Origin: Planktothrix paucivesiculata PCC 9631
Lineage (GTDB): Bacteria > Cyanobacteriota > Cyanobacteriia > Cyanobacteriales > Microcoleaceae
Assembly: GCF_900009265.2 (NCBI RefSeq)
Contig: NZ_LR735009.1
Location: 1-64,000 of the forward strand
Length of the DNA stretch: 64,000 bases
Reading direction: 5' to 3'
In this document: piece after piece, positions 8,808 to 16,330 of the stretch
How positions within the stretch are numbered: the stretch's first letter is position 1
How the letters are laid out: the number at the start of each line of letters is the position of its first letter
Made by a program: the position numbers and the translations under genes
The notes under the pieces: generated by a model
Seen by the model: the letters and a program-made list of their open reading frames with translations, nothing else
Told to the model about the DNA's origin: nothing
The model's database searches: none

Positions 8808-8950
8808 TTAAGTTTCTAACATAGTACGTTGTAACCAAGTCATAATAGTTTGAATTAGGTGCGGGTCTTGGGGTGAGAAGGTTGGAATATTAGGATGGGG
8901 TGAGTCGGTGATATCGGTGGCGGATTTCGTGAAATCCTTGGGGTAGTGGT
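8808..8950 (-). pseudogene. C-terminal gene remnant, copy 1
   Basis: Read on the minus strand, an open segment of about 46 codons ends with PQDPHLIQTIMTWLQRT, then MLET and a TAA at 8808-8810. The same tail is found at 9629. It has no start of its own and looks like the 3' end of a lost gene carried along in the duplication. The tail is loosely like the end of the 983-residue HEAT protein (LLSAIQTWLEET), so a related parent is possible but unproven. Confidence 0.5.
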
Positions 8951-8980
8951 AAGATAGAAAAATGAATTCAAGGTTGTTTT

Positions 8981-9205
8981 ATGTCAAATCCTGAATTATT
9001 GGCGCAACTGCGGCAGTTATCCCCTGCTGAGAAAGTTGAAATGATGCAGTTTTTAACGACCGAATTAGCGAAAGAAGAAGGTTTAAATTCATTAGATAAT
9101 GAGGTTGTTTATCGTCTTTGGTCGCCTTATGATTATGGTGACGCTGCTCAGAAATTAATGAGCTTATTAGAACAAGAAGAAGCGAAAGAAAATGCGAAAT
9201 GCTAA
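8981..9205 (+). CDS. Small helical protein, cassette copy 2
   Basis: A 74-residue paralogue of the protein at 8166, sharing MSNPELLAQL, AEK and the MMQFLTTELAKEEG stretch and then diverging into an acidic C-terminus (EQEEAKENAKC). It overlaps the following protease gene by 14 bp. The sequence in front of the ATG is nearly identical to copy 1, so expression is probably alike. Function unknown. Confidence 0.75.
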   Translation: MSNPELLAQLRQLSPAEKVEMMQFLTTELAKEEGLNSLDNEVVYRLWSPYDYGDAAQKLMSLLEQEEAKENAKC

Positions 9206-9617
9206 ACGATTTTCTTTTATCGAACGAAGGAATCAAGTAGGAGAGGCTAATGTTTTTCCTTGTGTGCCCATAACTTTAAGCTATGGTGATTGTGTTTTAG
9301 AAGTTGTTGGTTTGTTAGATACGGGAGCGAGTCTTAATATTTTACCGTACCATGTTGGTTTAGCGTTAGGAGCGGTTTGGGAGGAGCAAACACTTTCAAT
9401 TCCGTTAGCAGGTAATCTTGCGCCAGTGGAAGCAAGGGGTTTAGCTGTTGTAGGACAAATTAGCGATTTTCCACCTGTTCGTTTAGCTTTTGCTTGGGCT
9501 AAATCTAACGATCCGCCTATTATTTTAGGTCAGTTAAACTTTTTTCTGGAGTTTGATGTCTGTTTTTATCGTTCACAATTAGCGTTTGAAGTGTGTCCTA
9601 AGTTTAGGGATAGTTGA
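9192..9617 (+). CDS. Retropepsin-like aspartic protease, cassette copy 2
   Basis: A 141-residue paralogue of the protein at 8377, with LLDTGASLNILP near residue 42, IILGQLNFF near residue 107 and the same FEVCPKFRDS end. Both the DTGAS and the distal Ile-Leu-Gly motif are intact, so both copies could be active. The middle (EEQTLSIPLAGNLAPVEARG) matches copy 1 closely, while N-terminal residues 5-25 differ most, as expected if they face a copy-specific partner. Confidence 0.8.
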   Translation: MRNAKRFSFIERRNQVGEANVFPCVPITLSYGDCVLEVVGLLDTGASLNILPYHVGLALGAVWEEQTLSIPLAGNLAPVEARGLAVVGQISDFPPVRLAFAWAKSNDPPIILGQLNFFLEFDVCFYRSQLAFEVCPKFRDS

Positions 9618-9628
9618 GATTATTAATC

Positions 9629-9722
9629 TTATAAAATAGTCCTTTGTAGCCAAGTCATAATAGTTTGAATTAAGTGCGGATCTTGGGGTTTTGCTTCTTC
9701 GTAGAAAATGTATCCCCAGAAC
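9629..9722 (-). pseudogene. C-terminal gene remnant, copy 2
   Basis: On the minus strand an open stretch of about 30 codons reads FWGYIFYEEAKPQDPHLIQ, then TIMTWLQRTIL and a TAA at 9629-9631. The part from PQDPHLIQ on is the same as the remnant at 8808. Immediately upstream on that strand lies a pair of AGAAACC/GGTTTCT palindromes (9722-9787), where the parent gene is lost. Confidence 0.5.
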
Positions 9723-9787
9723 AGAAACCGGGTTTCTTAATTAAATCTTGGGTAAGCTGCCAAAACTGTCTCAGAAACCCGGTTTCT
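9722..9787. repeat. AGAAACCCGGTTTCT palindrome pair
   Basis: Two copies of CAGAAACC(C/G)GGTTTCT at 9722-9737 and 9772-9787 flank 34 bp. Relatives occur at 7958, 8008, 54031 (AGAAACCTGGTTTCT) and, as a half-site, near 16196. It is a dispersed short palindrome family, here placed between the remnant and the end of the HEAT-protein gene. Confidence 0.65.
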
Positions 9788-9794
9788 TATCTTC

Positions 9795-12746
9795 TCAAGT
9801 CTCCTCTAACCAAGTTTGAATCGCAGATAACAGATTAGGTTGATGGGGGGGAAAGCCTTTTAACGGTGCTTCTAGGGATTTGTCCGTTAGCCAAGCAATA
9901 GACAGAATATTGGTGAGTTTGTGGCAAAAGGCAATAAGTTCATCGGTGGGATGTTCGCAATGGGTGACCAGAAGGTTGAGTTTCGGTTGATTTCGGGTGA
10001 GTTTGAGTTTTTTCAGGTGTTCACGCAGTTTGCTGGCGGTGGTGACTTCTTGAGGATAGTCCTGATCAGGAAAGGCTTTGTCCCAGATGAGTTGACAAAG
10101 GGTTTGGGCAATTTCGCTGGTGTCGGTTTCGGTGGCTAGGATATAGGCATTAAGGCAAAAAATCGGCAGGTTTTGCAGTTGCAGGGAAAGGTCTAGCTGT
10201 TTATTTTCCAGGTTTTCAACGGTTGAATTATTCCCCACTGGAGTCTGGTCTGGGACTTCGGGATGGGGAGTGGTGGGGGGATGATCCCATGCTTGATGAA
10301 ATTCGGGATAGGGCAGGTTGGCTGCACATTTCCAAAGGACTTTGTAGCATTCATCAAATCGCCTAAAGTCGTTTTGGTAAACTTCATCGCTGAGGCTATC
10401 TTTTAAGGCTGAGACGACCCCTGCATATTGTTTGGGTGTGGTTAATATCTTTTGCAAACTCTCAGCAGCCAGCCAACGAGCCAATCCATCCTCAGTATTT
10501 TCGATAACTTTGACCAAAGCAGCAATGGCTTGAGGATTTCCTGGGTCGATTTTCCCTAAACTCGCAGCAACCCGCCAACGGGTATCCTCATCCTCAGTAT
10601 TTTCGATAACTTTGACCAAACCACCAATGACTTGAGGATTTCCTGGATCGATTTCCTCTAAACTTTCAGCAGCCTGCCAACGGGTAAATTCATTCTCAGT
10701 ATTTTCAATAACTTTGACCAAACCAGCAATGGCTTGAGGATTTCCTTGTCCGATTTCCTCTAAACTTTCAGCAGCCCGCTTACGGGTATCTTCATCCTCA
10801 GTATTTTCGATAAGTTTGACCAAAGCAGCAATGACTTGAGGATTTCCTTGTCCGATTTCCCCTAAACTCTCAGCAGCCAGCCAACGGATATCTTCATCCT
10901 CAGTATTTTCGATAAGTTTGACCAAAGCAGCAATGGCTTGAGGATTTCCTGGGTCGATTTTCCCTAAACTATCAGCAGTCCGCCAATGGGTAAATTCATT
11001 CTCAGTATTTTCAATAACTTTGACCAAACCAGCAATGACTTGAGGATTTCCGGGATCGATTTTCCCTAAACTTTCAGCAGCCCGCTTACGGGTAAATTCA
11101 TTCTCAGTATTTTCGATAACTTTGAACAAAGCAGCAATGACTTGAGGATTTCCTGGGTCGATTTTTCCTAAACTATCAGCAGCCTCCCTACGGGTAGATT
11201 CATCCTCAGTATTTTCGATAACTTTGACCAAAGCAGCAATGACTTGAGGATTTCCTGGGTCGATTTTCCCTAAACTTTCAGCAGCCCGCCAATGGGTAGA
11301 TTCATCCTCAGTATTTTCGATAAGTTTGACCAAAGCAGCAATGGCTTGAGGATTTCCTTGTCCGATTTTCCCTAAACTATCAGCAGCCCGCTTACGGGTA
11401 TATTCATTCTCAGTATTTTCGATAACTTTGACCAAAGCAGCAATGACTTGAGGATTTCCTGGGTCGATTTTCCCTAAACTTTCAGCAGCCCGCCAATGGG
11501 TAGATTCATCTTCATTATTTTCGATAAGTTTGACCAAAGCAGCAATGACTTGAGGATTTCCTTGTCCGATTTTCCCTAAACTCTCAGCAGCCAGCCAACG
11601 GGTATATTCATCCTCAGTAGTTTGGATAAGTTTGACCAAAGCAGCAATGGCTTGAGGATTTCCTTGTCCGATTTTCCCTAAACTTTCAGCAGCCCGCCAA
11701 TGGGTAGATTCATCCTCAGTATTTTCGATAACTTTGACCAAAGCAGCAATGGCTTGAGGATTTCCTTGTCCGATTTTCCCTAAACTTTCAGCAGCCTGCT
11801 TACGGATATATTCATCTGGGCAATTTTCAATAATTTTAATAAGTTCTGTAATAGCGAGTGGTCGAATCGTTTCTGGTATCGTCTTTCTCGTCCCTTCTTT
11901 AATCGGATCGATAAAATTTTGCCATTCCTGTTTCTCAATATTAAAATAACCAAACCCCCACGTCACCACTTGCCTAACAATATCTAAAGCGAGGGAACAA
12001 GCCTTAAATTCATTAATTACTGCTGCTGCTAGAAAATAGGCTTGATATTCATAAAAATATATTACTCCATCTTTAAAATCAACCAACTCTTGAATAAATT
12101 CCTCTTTCTTCTCACTTGCAATATCTCGCCCCAACCACAACAAAATCACCTGCTTCCACTGCGGTTCAAAAATCCGATATTCCTTCCCCGCCACCGGAAA
12201 ATTAACATGATTCGGAGGTAAAAAATAATCCCAATCATCTACAGTTAACGCTGCAAAATACTCCTGAAAAGTCGCATGATAAAAATCAAAAATAAACTGA
12301 CCTCGTTGATCTTTACCCACTCGGTTCAGCCAGCCTAACTGCAAGGCTATATAGCATAAAGATTGATCATCAAGTTCTTCACCTAAATACTTTTCAACTA
12401 AGGCTTGAGACAGGCGAAAACGCTCTTGCGGTAAATCAAGGGCAGCTTTTGCTAATTCCCCAAGTTGTTGATTTAGCTGCTTTTTTAAAGCGGTAATATT
12501 TGTTTGGCAACGTTCTGCACAATCTCTTAGTTCCTGCAAATTTTGATTCCAGCCATAAAACTTTTTCAGATAATTTTCGTATAATTGAGCTTGCGTCTCT
12601 GGTAAAGTCCCATCCCAAGTTATGCAGAGCAAGGTTAGGCGTAAAGGATTCCGCACCAAATCTAGCAACCTTTCCTGTCCGGGTTGGTGTAGTGCTTGAA
12701 TCAAAGAATCGGCAAGACTAGGCAAAGATGCAGTCATGGGCGACAT
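9795..12746 (-). CDS. C-terminal part of NACHT NTPase with HEAT-repeat array
   Basis: A 983-residue protein. Residues 10-170 match the helical and winged-helix part that follows a NACHT ATPase (NPLRLTLLCITW, FDFYHATFQEYFAA). Residues about 310-770 are 13 near-identical 34-residue HEAT-like units (GNPQAIAALVKVIENTEDE, then xTxW/RAAESLGKI) plus one degenerate unit. The last 120 residues form a separate C-terminal domain (LPIFCLNAYILATET to LSAIQTWLEET). It lacks a P-loop; that lies on the separate ORF at 13310-14749, so the two appear to be one STAND-type gene split by higBA. Whether ATG 12746 is actually used is unknown. Confidence 0.82.
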   Translation of the reverse strand: MSPMTASLPSLADSLIQALHQPGQERLLDLVRNPLRLTLLCITWDGTLPETQAQLYENYLKKFYGWNQNLQELRDCAERCQTNITALKKQLNQQLGELAKAALDLPQERFRLSQALVEKYLGEELDDQSLCYIALQLGWLNRVGKDQRGQFIFDFYHATFQEYFAALTVDDWDYFLPPNHVNFPVAGKEYRIFEPQWKQVILLWLGRDIASEKKEEFIQELVDFKDGVIYFYEYQAYFLAAAVINEFKACSLALDIVRQVVTWGFGYFNIEKQEWQNFIDPIKEGTRKTIPETIRPLAITELIKIIENCPDEYIRKQAAESLGKIGQGNPQAIAALVKVIENTEDESTHWRAAESLGKIGQGNPQAIAALVKLIQTTEDEYTRWLAAESLGKIGQGNPQVIAALVKLIENNEDESTHWRAAESLGKIDPGNPQVIAALVKVIENTENEYTRKRAADSLGKIGQGNPQAIAALVKLIENTEDESTHWRAAESLGKIDPGNPQVIAALVKVIENTEDESTRREAADSLGKIDPGNPQVIAALFKVIENTENEFTRKRAAESLGKIDPGNPQVIAGLVKVIENTENEFTHWRTADSLGKIDPGNPQAIAALVKLIENTEDEDIRWLAAESLGEIGQGNPQVIAALVKLIENTEDEDTRKRAAESLEEIGQGNPQAIAGLVKVIENTENEFTRWQAAESLEEIDPGNPQVIGGLVKVIENTEDEDTRWRVAASLGKIDPGNPQAIAALVKVIENTEDGLARWLAAESLQKILTTPKQYAGVVSALKDSLSDEVYQNDFRRFDECYKVLWKCAANLPYPEFHQAWDHPPTTPHPEVPDQTPVGNNSTVENLENKQLDLSLQLQNLPIFCLNAYILATETDTSEIAQTLCQLIWDKAFPDQDYPQEVTTASKLREHLKKLKLTRNQPKLNLLVTHCEHPTDELIAFCHKLTNILSIAWLTDKSLEAPLKGFPPHQPNLLSAIQTWLEET
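10441..11830. repeat. 102-bp tandem repeat (HEAT units) inside CDS
   Basis: About 13 direct repeats of 102 bp, each including TTGAGGATTTCC and TTTTCGATAA, encode the HEAT units. Units alternate between an IGQGNPQ and an IDPGNPQ linker, and vary mainly in the four residues after NTEDE or NTENE. The high DNA identity points to recent expansion or gene conversion. It is coding, not CRISPR: there are no unique spacers. Confidence 0.9.
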
Positions 12747-12795
12747 TATAAATCAAATCCTGTGAGAGAATTAGCTAATATCCTTCAGTTTGATT

Positions 12796-13092
12796 ATGCA
12801 CGTCATCACTCGTAAACGTCTCAATGAATTTGCGACAAAGTACCCAGATGCAAAAAGTGCATTAGCTCGTTGGTATCAAATTGTCAAAGCAGAGACATTT
12901 AATTCCTTCGCTGAACTCCGCAGGGAATTTCCTAGTGCTGACCAAGTTGGTAATCTTACTGTCTTCAATATTGGCGGTAATAAAGTCCGCTTGATTGCTG
13001 CCATTCATTATAATCGACAAAAGCTTTATATTCGAGCAGTGCTTACCCACACAGAGTACGATCGAGGAACATGGAGGCAGTCAAAATGTTGA
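12796..13092 (+). CDS. higB: HigB-family mRNA interferase toxin
   Basis: A 98-residue protein of the HigB_toxin family (RelE-like fold), with MHVITRKRLNEFATKYPDAK at the start, FNIGGNKVRLIAAIHY in the middle and a YIRAVLTHTEYDRG end with the family's HTEYD motif. These toxins cleave mRNA, usually on the ribosome. The frame opens at TTG 12790, but ATG 12796 gives the family N-terminus. higA starts within its last codons. The pair sits between two halves of a NACHT gene read in the opposite direction. Confidence 0.88.
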   Translation: MHVITRKRLNEFATKYPDAKSALARWYQIVKAETFNSFAELRREFPSADQVGNLTVFNIGGNKVRLIAAIHYNRQKLYIRAVLTHTEYDRGTWRQSKC

Positions 13093-13307
13093 GTATAGAT
13101 GAAACCCAAAAACTATGGCAACCCTTAGCCAATAGATTAATCATTCCCCAGGATGAAGCAGGTTATCAACGGCTTGTGGAATGGCTCGATCAACTGATTG
13201 ATGAAGTTGGCGAAAACGAACAACATCCCCTCGCCTCACTCATGGATATTCTCGGTGTTTTAATCGAGCATTATGAAAATGAGCATATTCCTGAACTTCA
13301 AGACTGA
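13086..13307 (+). CDS. higA: HigA-family antitoxin, short form
   Basis: A 73-residue acidic protein resembling the N-terminal half of the antitoxins paired with this HigB family (IPQDEAGYQRLVEWLDQLID, and LIEHYENEHIP where relatives have EAYEDxHxPI). The C-terminal helix-turn-helix usual in that family is missing: the frame stops two bases from the stop of the convergent NACHT fragment. ATG 13086 overlaps higB by 7 bp and has GGAGG upstream; ATG 13071 is the alternative. It may still neutralise HigB, but autoregulation through its own HTH would be lost. Confidence 0.75.
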   Translation: MLSIDETQKLWQPLANRLIIPQDEAGYQRLVEWLDQLIDEVGENEQHPLASLMDILGVLIEHYENEHIPELQD

Positions 13308-13309
13308 AG

Positions 13310-14749
13310 TTAATTTTGAGTTTTCCCAAACCAACGCCGGATAAATAACTCAACTTGCTCTACTTCAAAGGGAAGATTCCGAAACACATCAAACCCCGAA
13401 AAACCATTCTTATCCGCTTCCCAAACATTCACCCGACAAGTCACCACCACTCGCGCCGCTTGCACCCATCCCCCCAACAGTGCGGAAACATGGCCGGTTT
13501 CTACCCTCGATGTCATTTCATCTAACCCATCTAACAATAACCAAATCCGTTCTTTCTGTTGGGTGAGTTCGTCAATTGTGAGGCTTTTACCTGTTTGTTT
13601 CAGCCAGATTTCTTCGATATATTGGGAAACTGTTGGTTGGGTTAAATCTGCCAAAGATATCCAAATTGGCAACCCCAAATCTTGCTCTAAAATCCAATCG
13701 GCAATTTTCTGTAACCGCGTGGTTTTCCCCGAACCAGGTTCGCCAATAATTGCTATTTTTCGCCCTTGACTAATTTGGCTTTTCCCTTGTCGCAATACAT
13801 CCTCAAAAAGGCATTCTTCCGCAATGGGAATAAGTTTTTCTCCTTCCTTTTCTTCCTGCTGATTTCTTGAGGGAAGTTTGGGCGGTTTGCTTTCAACAAT
13901 TGCTAAAGGAACATATACATCCAGTTGCGGTGTCACCCCGTAGGCGTTAGTAAATGGGTAGGTAGTGGGTTGCTTTTGTTGCGCCAGGTTTTGACGACAA
14001 ATTTCTTGCCAATCTTCTAACGTCAAGGATTTGGGGTTGAGAATATCAATAATTTTTTGCACATTTTGGTCAGTGCGATTAACCACTGAGAGCATATCTG
14101 TCATCGTCAAAGCAACCTGCTCTTGTCCAACTCCAATCTCTGTTAAACTTGCATTAATGGTTGGTAAATATTCTAATTCAAAAGCTCTATAGGCACGGTC
14201 ATTAGTTTTTAATTGCTCGACAAAATGAGCGTATATTCTGGCAAATAAATTAGTCTGTATTTGATTTTGGTAATCTGGTGGTATATCAGCAATTCCTTCT
14301 AAAGCTTGGCTAATTAGTCGGGTTTCTAATTCTTGTATCTGTTCTCCAATCGGTTTACCATGAGACAATAAGAGTTGCTCAATTTCTGCCGTATCTTGCA
14401 AAGGAGATGATATCTCTGTCTCGTCTTTGGCATTTTTTACCTGTTTTAACTCGGTTTTCCAGTATTCAATTTTTTGATCAAGTTCTGTCGGTAAATAAAG
14501 GCGAAATGACTCAATTCTTCCCGCTTTAAACTCTTGGGTAATTTCTAGTAACGCTTGCAAGTAAGCAATCTTAATCGCCTTTTGTAAGTCGTGATTAATG
14601 GGCTTTTCCCGATTTTTAAGCCTCTTTAAGAGAACTTTGACATCAAGGGGAGCCGTGACGATGTTGATCATCACGGGCAACAGAATCATGGAAAAAGGAT
14701 CGATAACCATAATGCCAGAGGTATTGACAGCCCTGAAACATTTTAGCAT
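13310..14749 (-). CDS. N-terminal part of NACHT NTPase (truncated)
   Basis: A 479-residue ORF. The first ~300 residues are mainly helical and carry no named domain I can recognise; a short hydrophobic stretch (MILLPVMINIV) is at the start. From about residue 335 is a NACHT ATPase: Walker A GEPGSGKTT, Walker B LLLDGLDEM, then VVVTCRVNVWEAD. It stops after FIRRWFGKTQN, just where the winged-helix part should begin, which is found on the other side of higBA (12746 leftwards). The N-terminus could also be ATG 14710. As a lone piece it is probably non-functional. Confidence 0.82.
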   Translation of the reverse strand: MLKCFRAVNTSGIMVIDPFSMILLPVMINIVTAPLDVKVLLKRLKNREKPINHDLQKAIKIAYLQALLEITQEFKAGRIESFRLYLPTELDQKIEYWKTELKQVKNAKDETEISSPLQDTAEIEQLLLSHGKPIGEQIQELETRLISQALEGIADIPPDYQNQIQTNLFARIYAHFVEQLKTNDRAYRAFELEYLPTINASLTEIGVGQEQVALTMTDMLSVVNRTDQNVQKIIDILNPKSLTLEDWQEICRQNLAQQKQPTTYPFTNAYGVTPQLDVYVPLAIVESKPPKLPSRNQQEEKEGEKLIPIAEECLFEDVLRQGKSQISQGRKIAIIGEPGSGKTTRLQKIADWILEQDLGLPIWISLADLTQPTVSQYIEEIWLKQTGKSLTIDELTQQKERIWLLLDGLDEMTSRVETGHVSALLGGWVQAARVVVTCRVNVWEADKNGFSGFDVFRNLPFEVEQVELFIRRWFGKTQN

Positions 14750-14842
14750 TAAATTGTCAAGGCGCGTTACTTAAGGTTAATTTAATGTGCGATCGCAACA
14801 AAAAAAGTAATCTGGAATTTTAATGTTGATTATTGCCTATTT

Positions 14843-14933
14843 GTAGTAAGCCCTTCAGGGCTGACTCATCAATCCTAATTATGAGTAATAAATTTACCCG
14901 CAAATATGAATTAAGCCCTGAAGGGCTTACTAC
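14843..14933. repeat. REPIN-like inverted pair of palindromes, second copy
   Basis: GTAGT plus AAGCCCTTCAGGGCT at 14843-14862 and its inverse at 14913-14933 flank about 50 bp of AT-rich DNA. This is the same REP unit and the same inverted spacing as at 7919-8063 but with a different, shorter centre. It lies in the 277-bp gap between the NACHT fragment and the aminotransferase; apart from a GCGATCGC-like site near 14790 nothing else was seen in the gap. Confidence 0.75.
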
Positions 14934-15026
14934 TTTCCATCAAATAAATAGAAAAATGTCAATCTTCTTAACATCAATTTCGGTCATTTTACAGCAAAAT
15001 CATAGTATTGAGTAAACCATGATTTT

Positions 15027-16178
15027 ATGAGTATAGTTCCTGCCGCCGTTAGTGATAAAAACCGCATCATTCCCCCGGAATTGAATGTCCCGCCTCGTCT
15101 GTTGTTGGGGCCAGGGCCATCTAATGCCAACCCACGGGTATTACAAGCGCTGGCGATGTCCCCCATCGGACACCTTGACCCCTATTTCCTGCAACTGATG
15201 AACGAGGTACAAACCCTACTGCGGTATGCTTGGCAAACCGATAACCCCATGACTATCCCCATGAGTGGCACCGGAAGCGCTGCCATGGAAGCGACCCTAG
15301 CTAATATTGTTGAACCGGGGGACGTGGTTTTAGTCGGGGTGATGGGGTATTTTGGCTATCGGTTAGTGGATATGGCCGGCCGTTATGGGGCTGATGTGCG
15401 AAAATTAGTGAAACCCTGGGGGCGGGTATTTAGTTTGGAAGAACTGCGCCAAGGGCTAGAAACCCATCGTCCCAAGGTCTTAGCCATTGTTCATGCGGAA
15501 ACCTCGACGGGTGCTTGTCAACCCTTGGAAGGGTTAGGTCAATTGTGTCGAGAATTTGATTGTTTATTATTAGTAGATACCGTCACCAGTTTAGGCGGTG
15601 TACCTCTATTTTTAGATGCTTGGGGTGTGGATTTATCCTATAGTTGTAGTCAGAAAGGCCTAGGCTGTCCCCCGGGTTTAGGGCCGTTTACCATGAGTCC
15701 TCGCGCCGTTGAAATCTTAAAAAATCGTCCGACAAAAGTGGCGAATTGGTATTTAGATGTTTCTCTACTTTCCCAATATTGGGGTCAGGATCGAGTCTAT
15801 CATCATACCGCCCCCGTTAATATGAATTATGGGTTGCGAGAAGCCCTGAGAATTTTAGCCCAAGAAGGATTAGAAGCCAGTTGGAATCGTCATCTAACTA
15901 ATGCTAAATTATTATGGGAGGGGTTAGAGGAGTTAGGATTAGTTTGTCATGTTCATGAAGATTATCGTTTACCGACTTTAACAACGGTTCGTATTCCTGA
16001 AGGAGTGGATGGAAAAGCAATTTCCCGTCAACTTTTGACCGAATATAATATTGAAATTGGCAATGGTTTAGGAGAATTGGCGGGTCAAGTTTGGCGAGTG
16101 GGACTGATGGGATATAATAGCCGTCCTGAAAATGTGCTGTTATTATTATCGGCTCTAAAACGGGTATTAAACCGTTAA
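15027..16178 (+). CDS. Class V aminotransferase, alanine/serine-glyoxylate type
   Basis: A 383-residue PLP enzyme. It has the LLLGPGPSNANPRVL start typical of alanine-glyoxylate/serine-glyoxylate aminotransferases, TIPMSGTGSAAMEA for phosphate binding, VDTVTSLGG with the PLP-ring Asp, and the Schiff-base Lys in YSCSQKGLGCPPG. In cyanobacteria such enzymes make glycine from photorespiratory glyoxylate. Whether alanine or serine is the main donor cannot be told from sequence. Confidence 0.92.
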   Translation: MSIVPAAVSDKNRIIPPELNVPPRLLLGPGPSNANPRVLQALAMSPIGHLDPYFLQLMNEVQTLLRYAWQTDNPMTIPMSGTGSAAMEATLANIVEPGDVVLVGVMGYFGYRLVDMAGRYGADVRKLVKPWGRVFSLEELRQGLETHRPKVLAIVHAETSTGACQPLEGLGQLCREFDCLLLVDTVTSLGGVPLFLDAWGVDLSYSCSQKGLGCPPGLGPFTMSPRAVEILKNRPTKVANWYLDVSLLSQYWGQDRVYHHTAPVNMNYGLREALRILAQEGLEASWNRHLTNAKLLWEGLEELGLVCHVHEDYRLPTLTTVRIPEGVDGKAISRQLLTEYNIEIGNGLGELAGQVWRVGLMGYNSRPENVLLLLSALKRVLNR

Positions 16179-16228
16179 CTCAGGCAAAAAAAACTGGGTT
16201 TCTTGGGCTTCTGGCTACCGCATTTCTC

Positions 16229-16330
16229 AATTACAGGACTTACGCATCACCGCTATCAATAGTAGGGGTAATTCATGAATTACCCCTGCATCTAGGGTTA
16301 CATCCCTCAATTTGCGTAAGTCCTGAATTA
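16229..16330. mobile_element. 92-bp MITE with 5-bp target duplication
   Basis: CAGGACTTACGCA (16234-16246) and its exact inverse (16313-16325) bound 92 bp, flanked by AATTA on both sides (16229-16233, 16326-16330). The 13-bp ends equal those of the IS at 34024-35094, which also has a 5-bp duplication. The centre holds the palindrome GGGGTAATTCATGAATTACCCC seen elsewhere in the window in part. It carries no ORF, so it is non-autonomous. The right duplication contains the stop codon of the DUF3370 gene. Confidence 0.85.

Larger units (their letters stand above)
8129..9700. repeat. Tandem 815-bp duplication
   Basis: Promoter, small gene, protease gene and a 3' remnant occur twice with an exact 815-bp offset (gene starts 8166/8981 and 8377/9192, ends 8802/9617). 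The upstream 45 bp and the final 45 bp of each unit are almost identical while the middles have diverged, which suggests an old duplication with edge homogenisation or selection. Confidence 0.85.

Noticed and set aside
10441-11830. Regularly spaced direct repeats suggesting a CRISPR array
   Set aside because: The 102-bp units are a continuous reading frame for HEAT repeats, without unique spacers.
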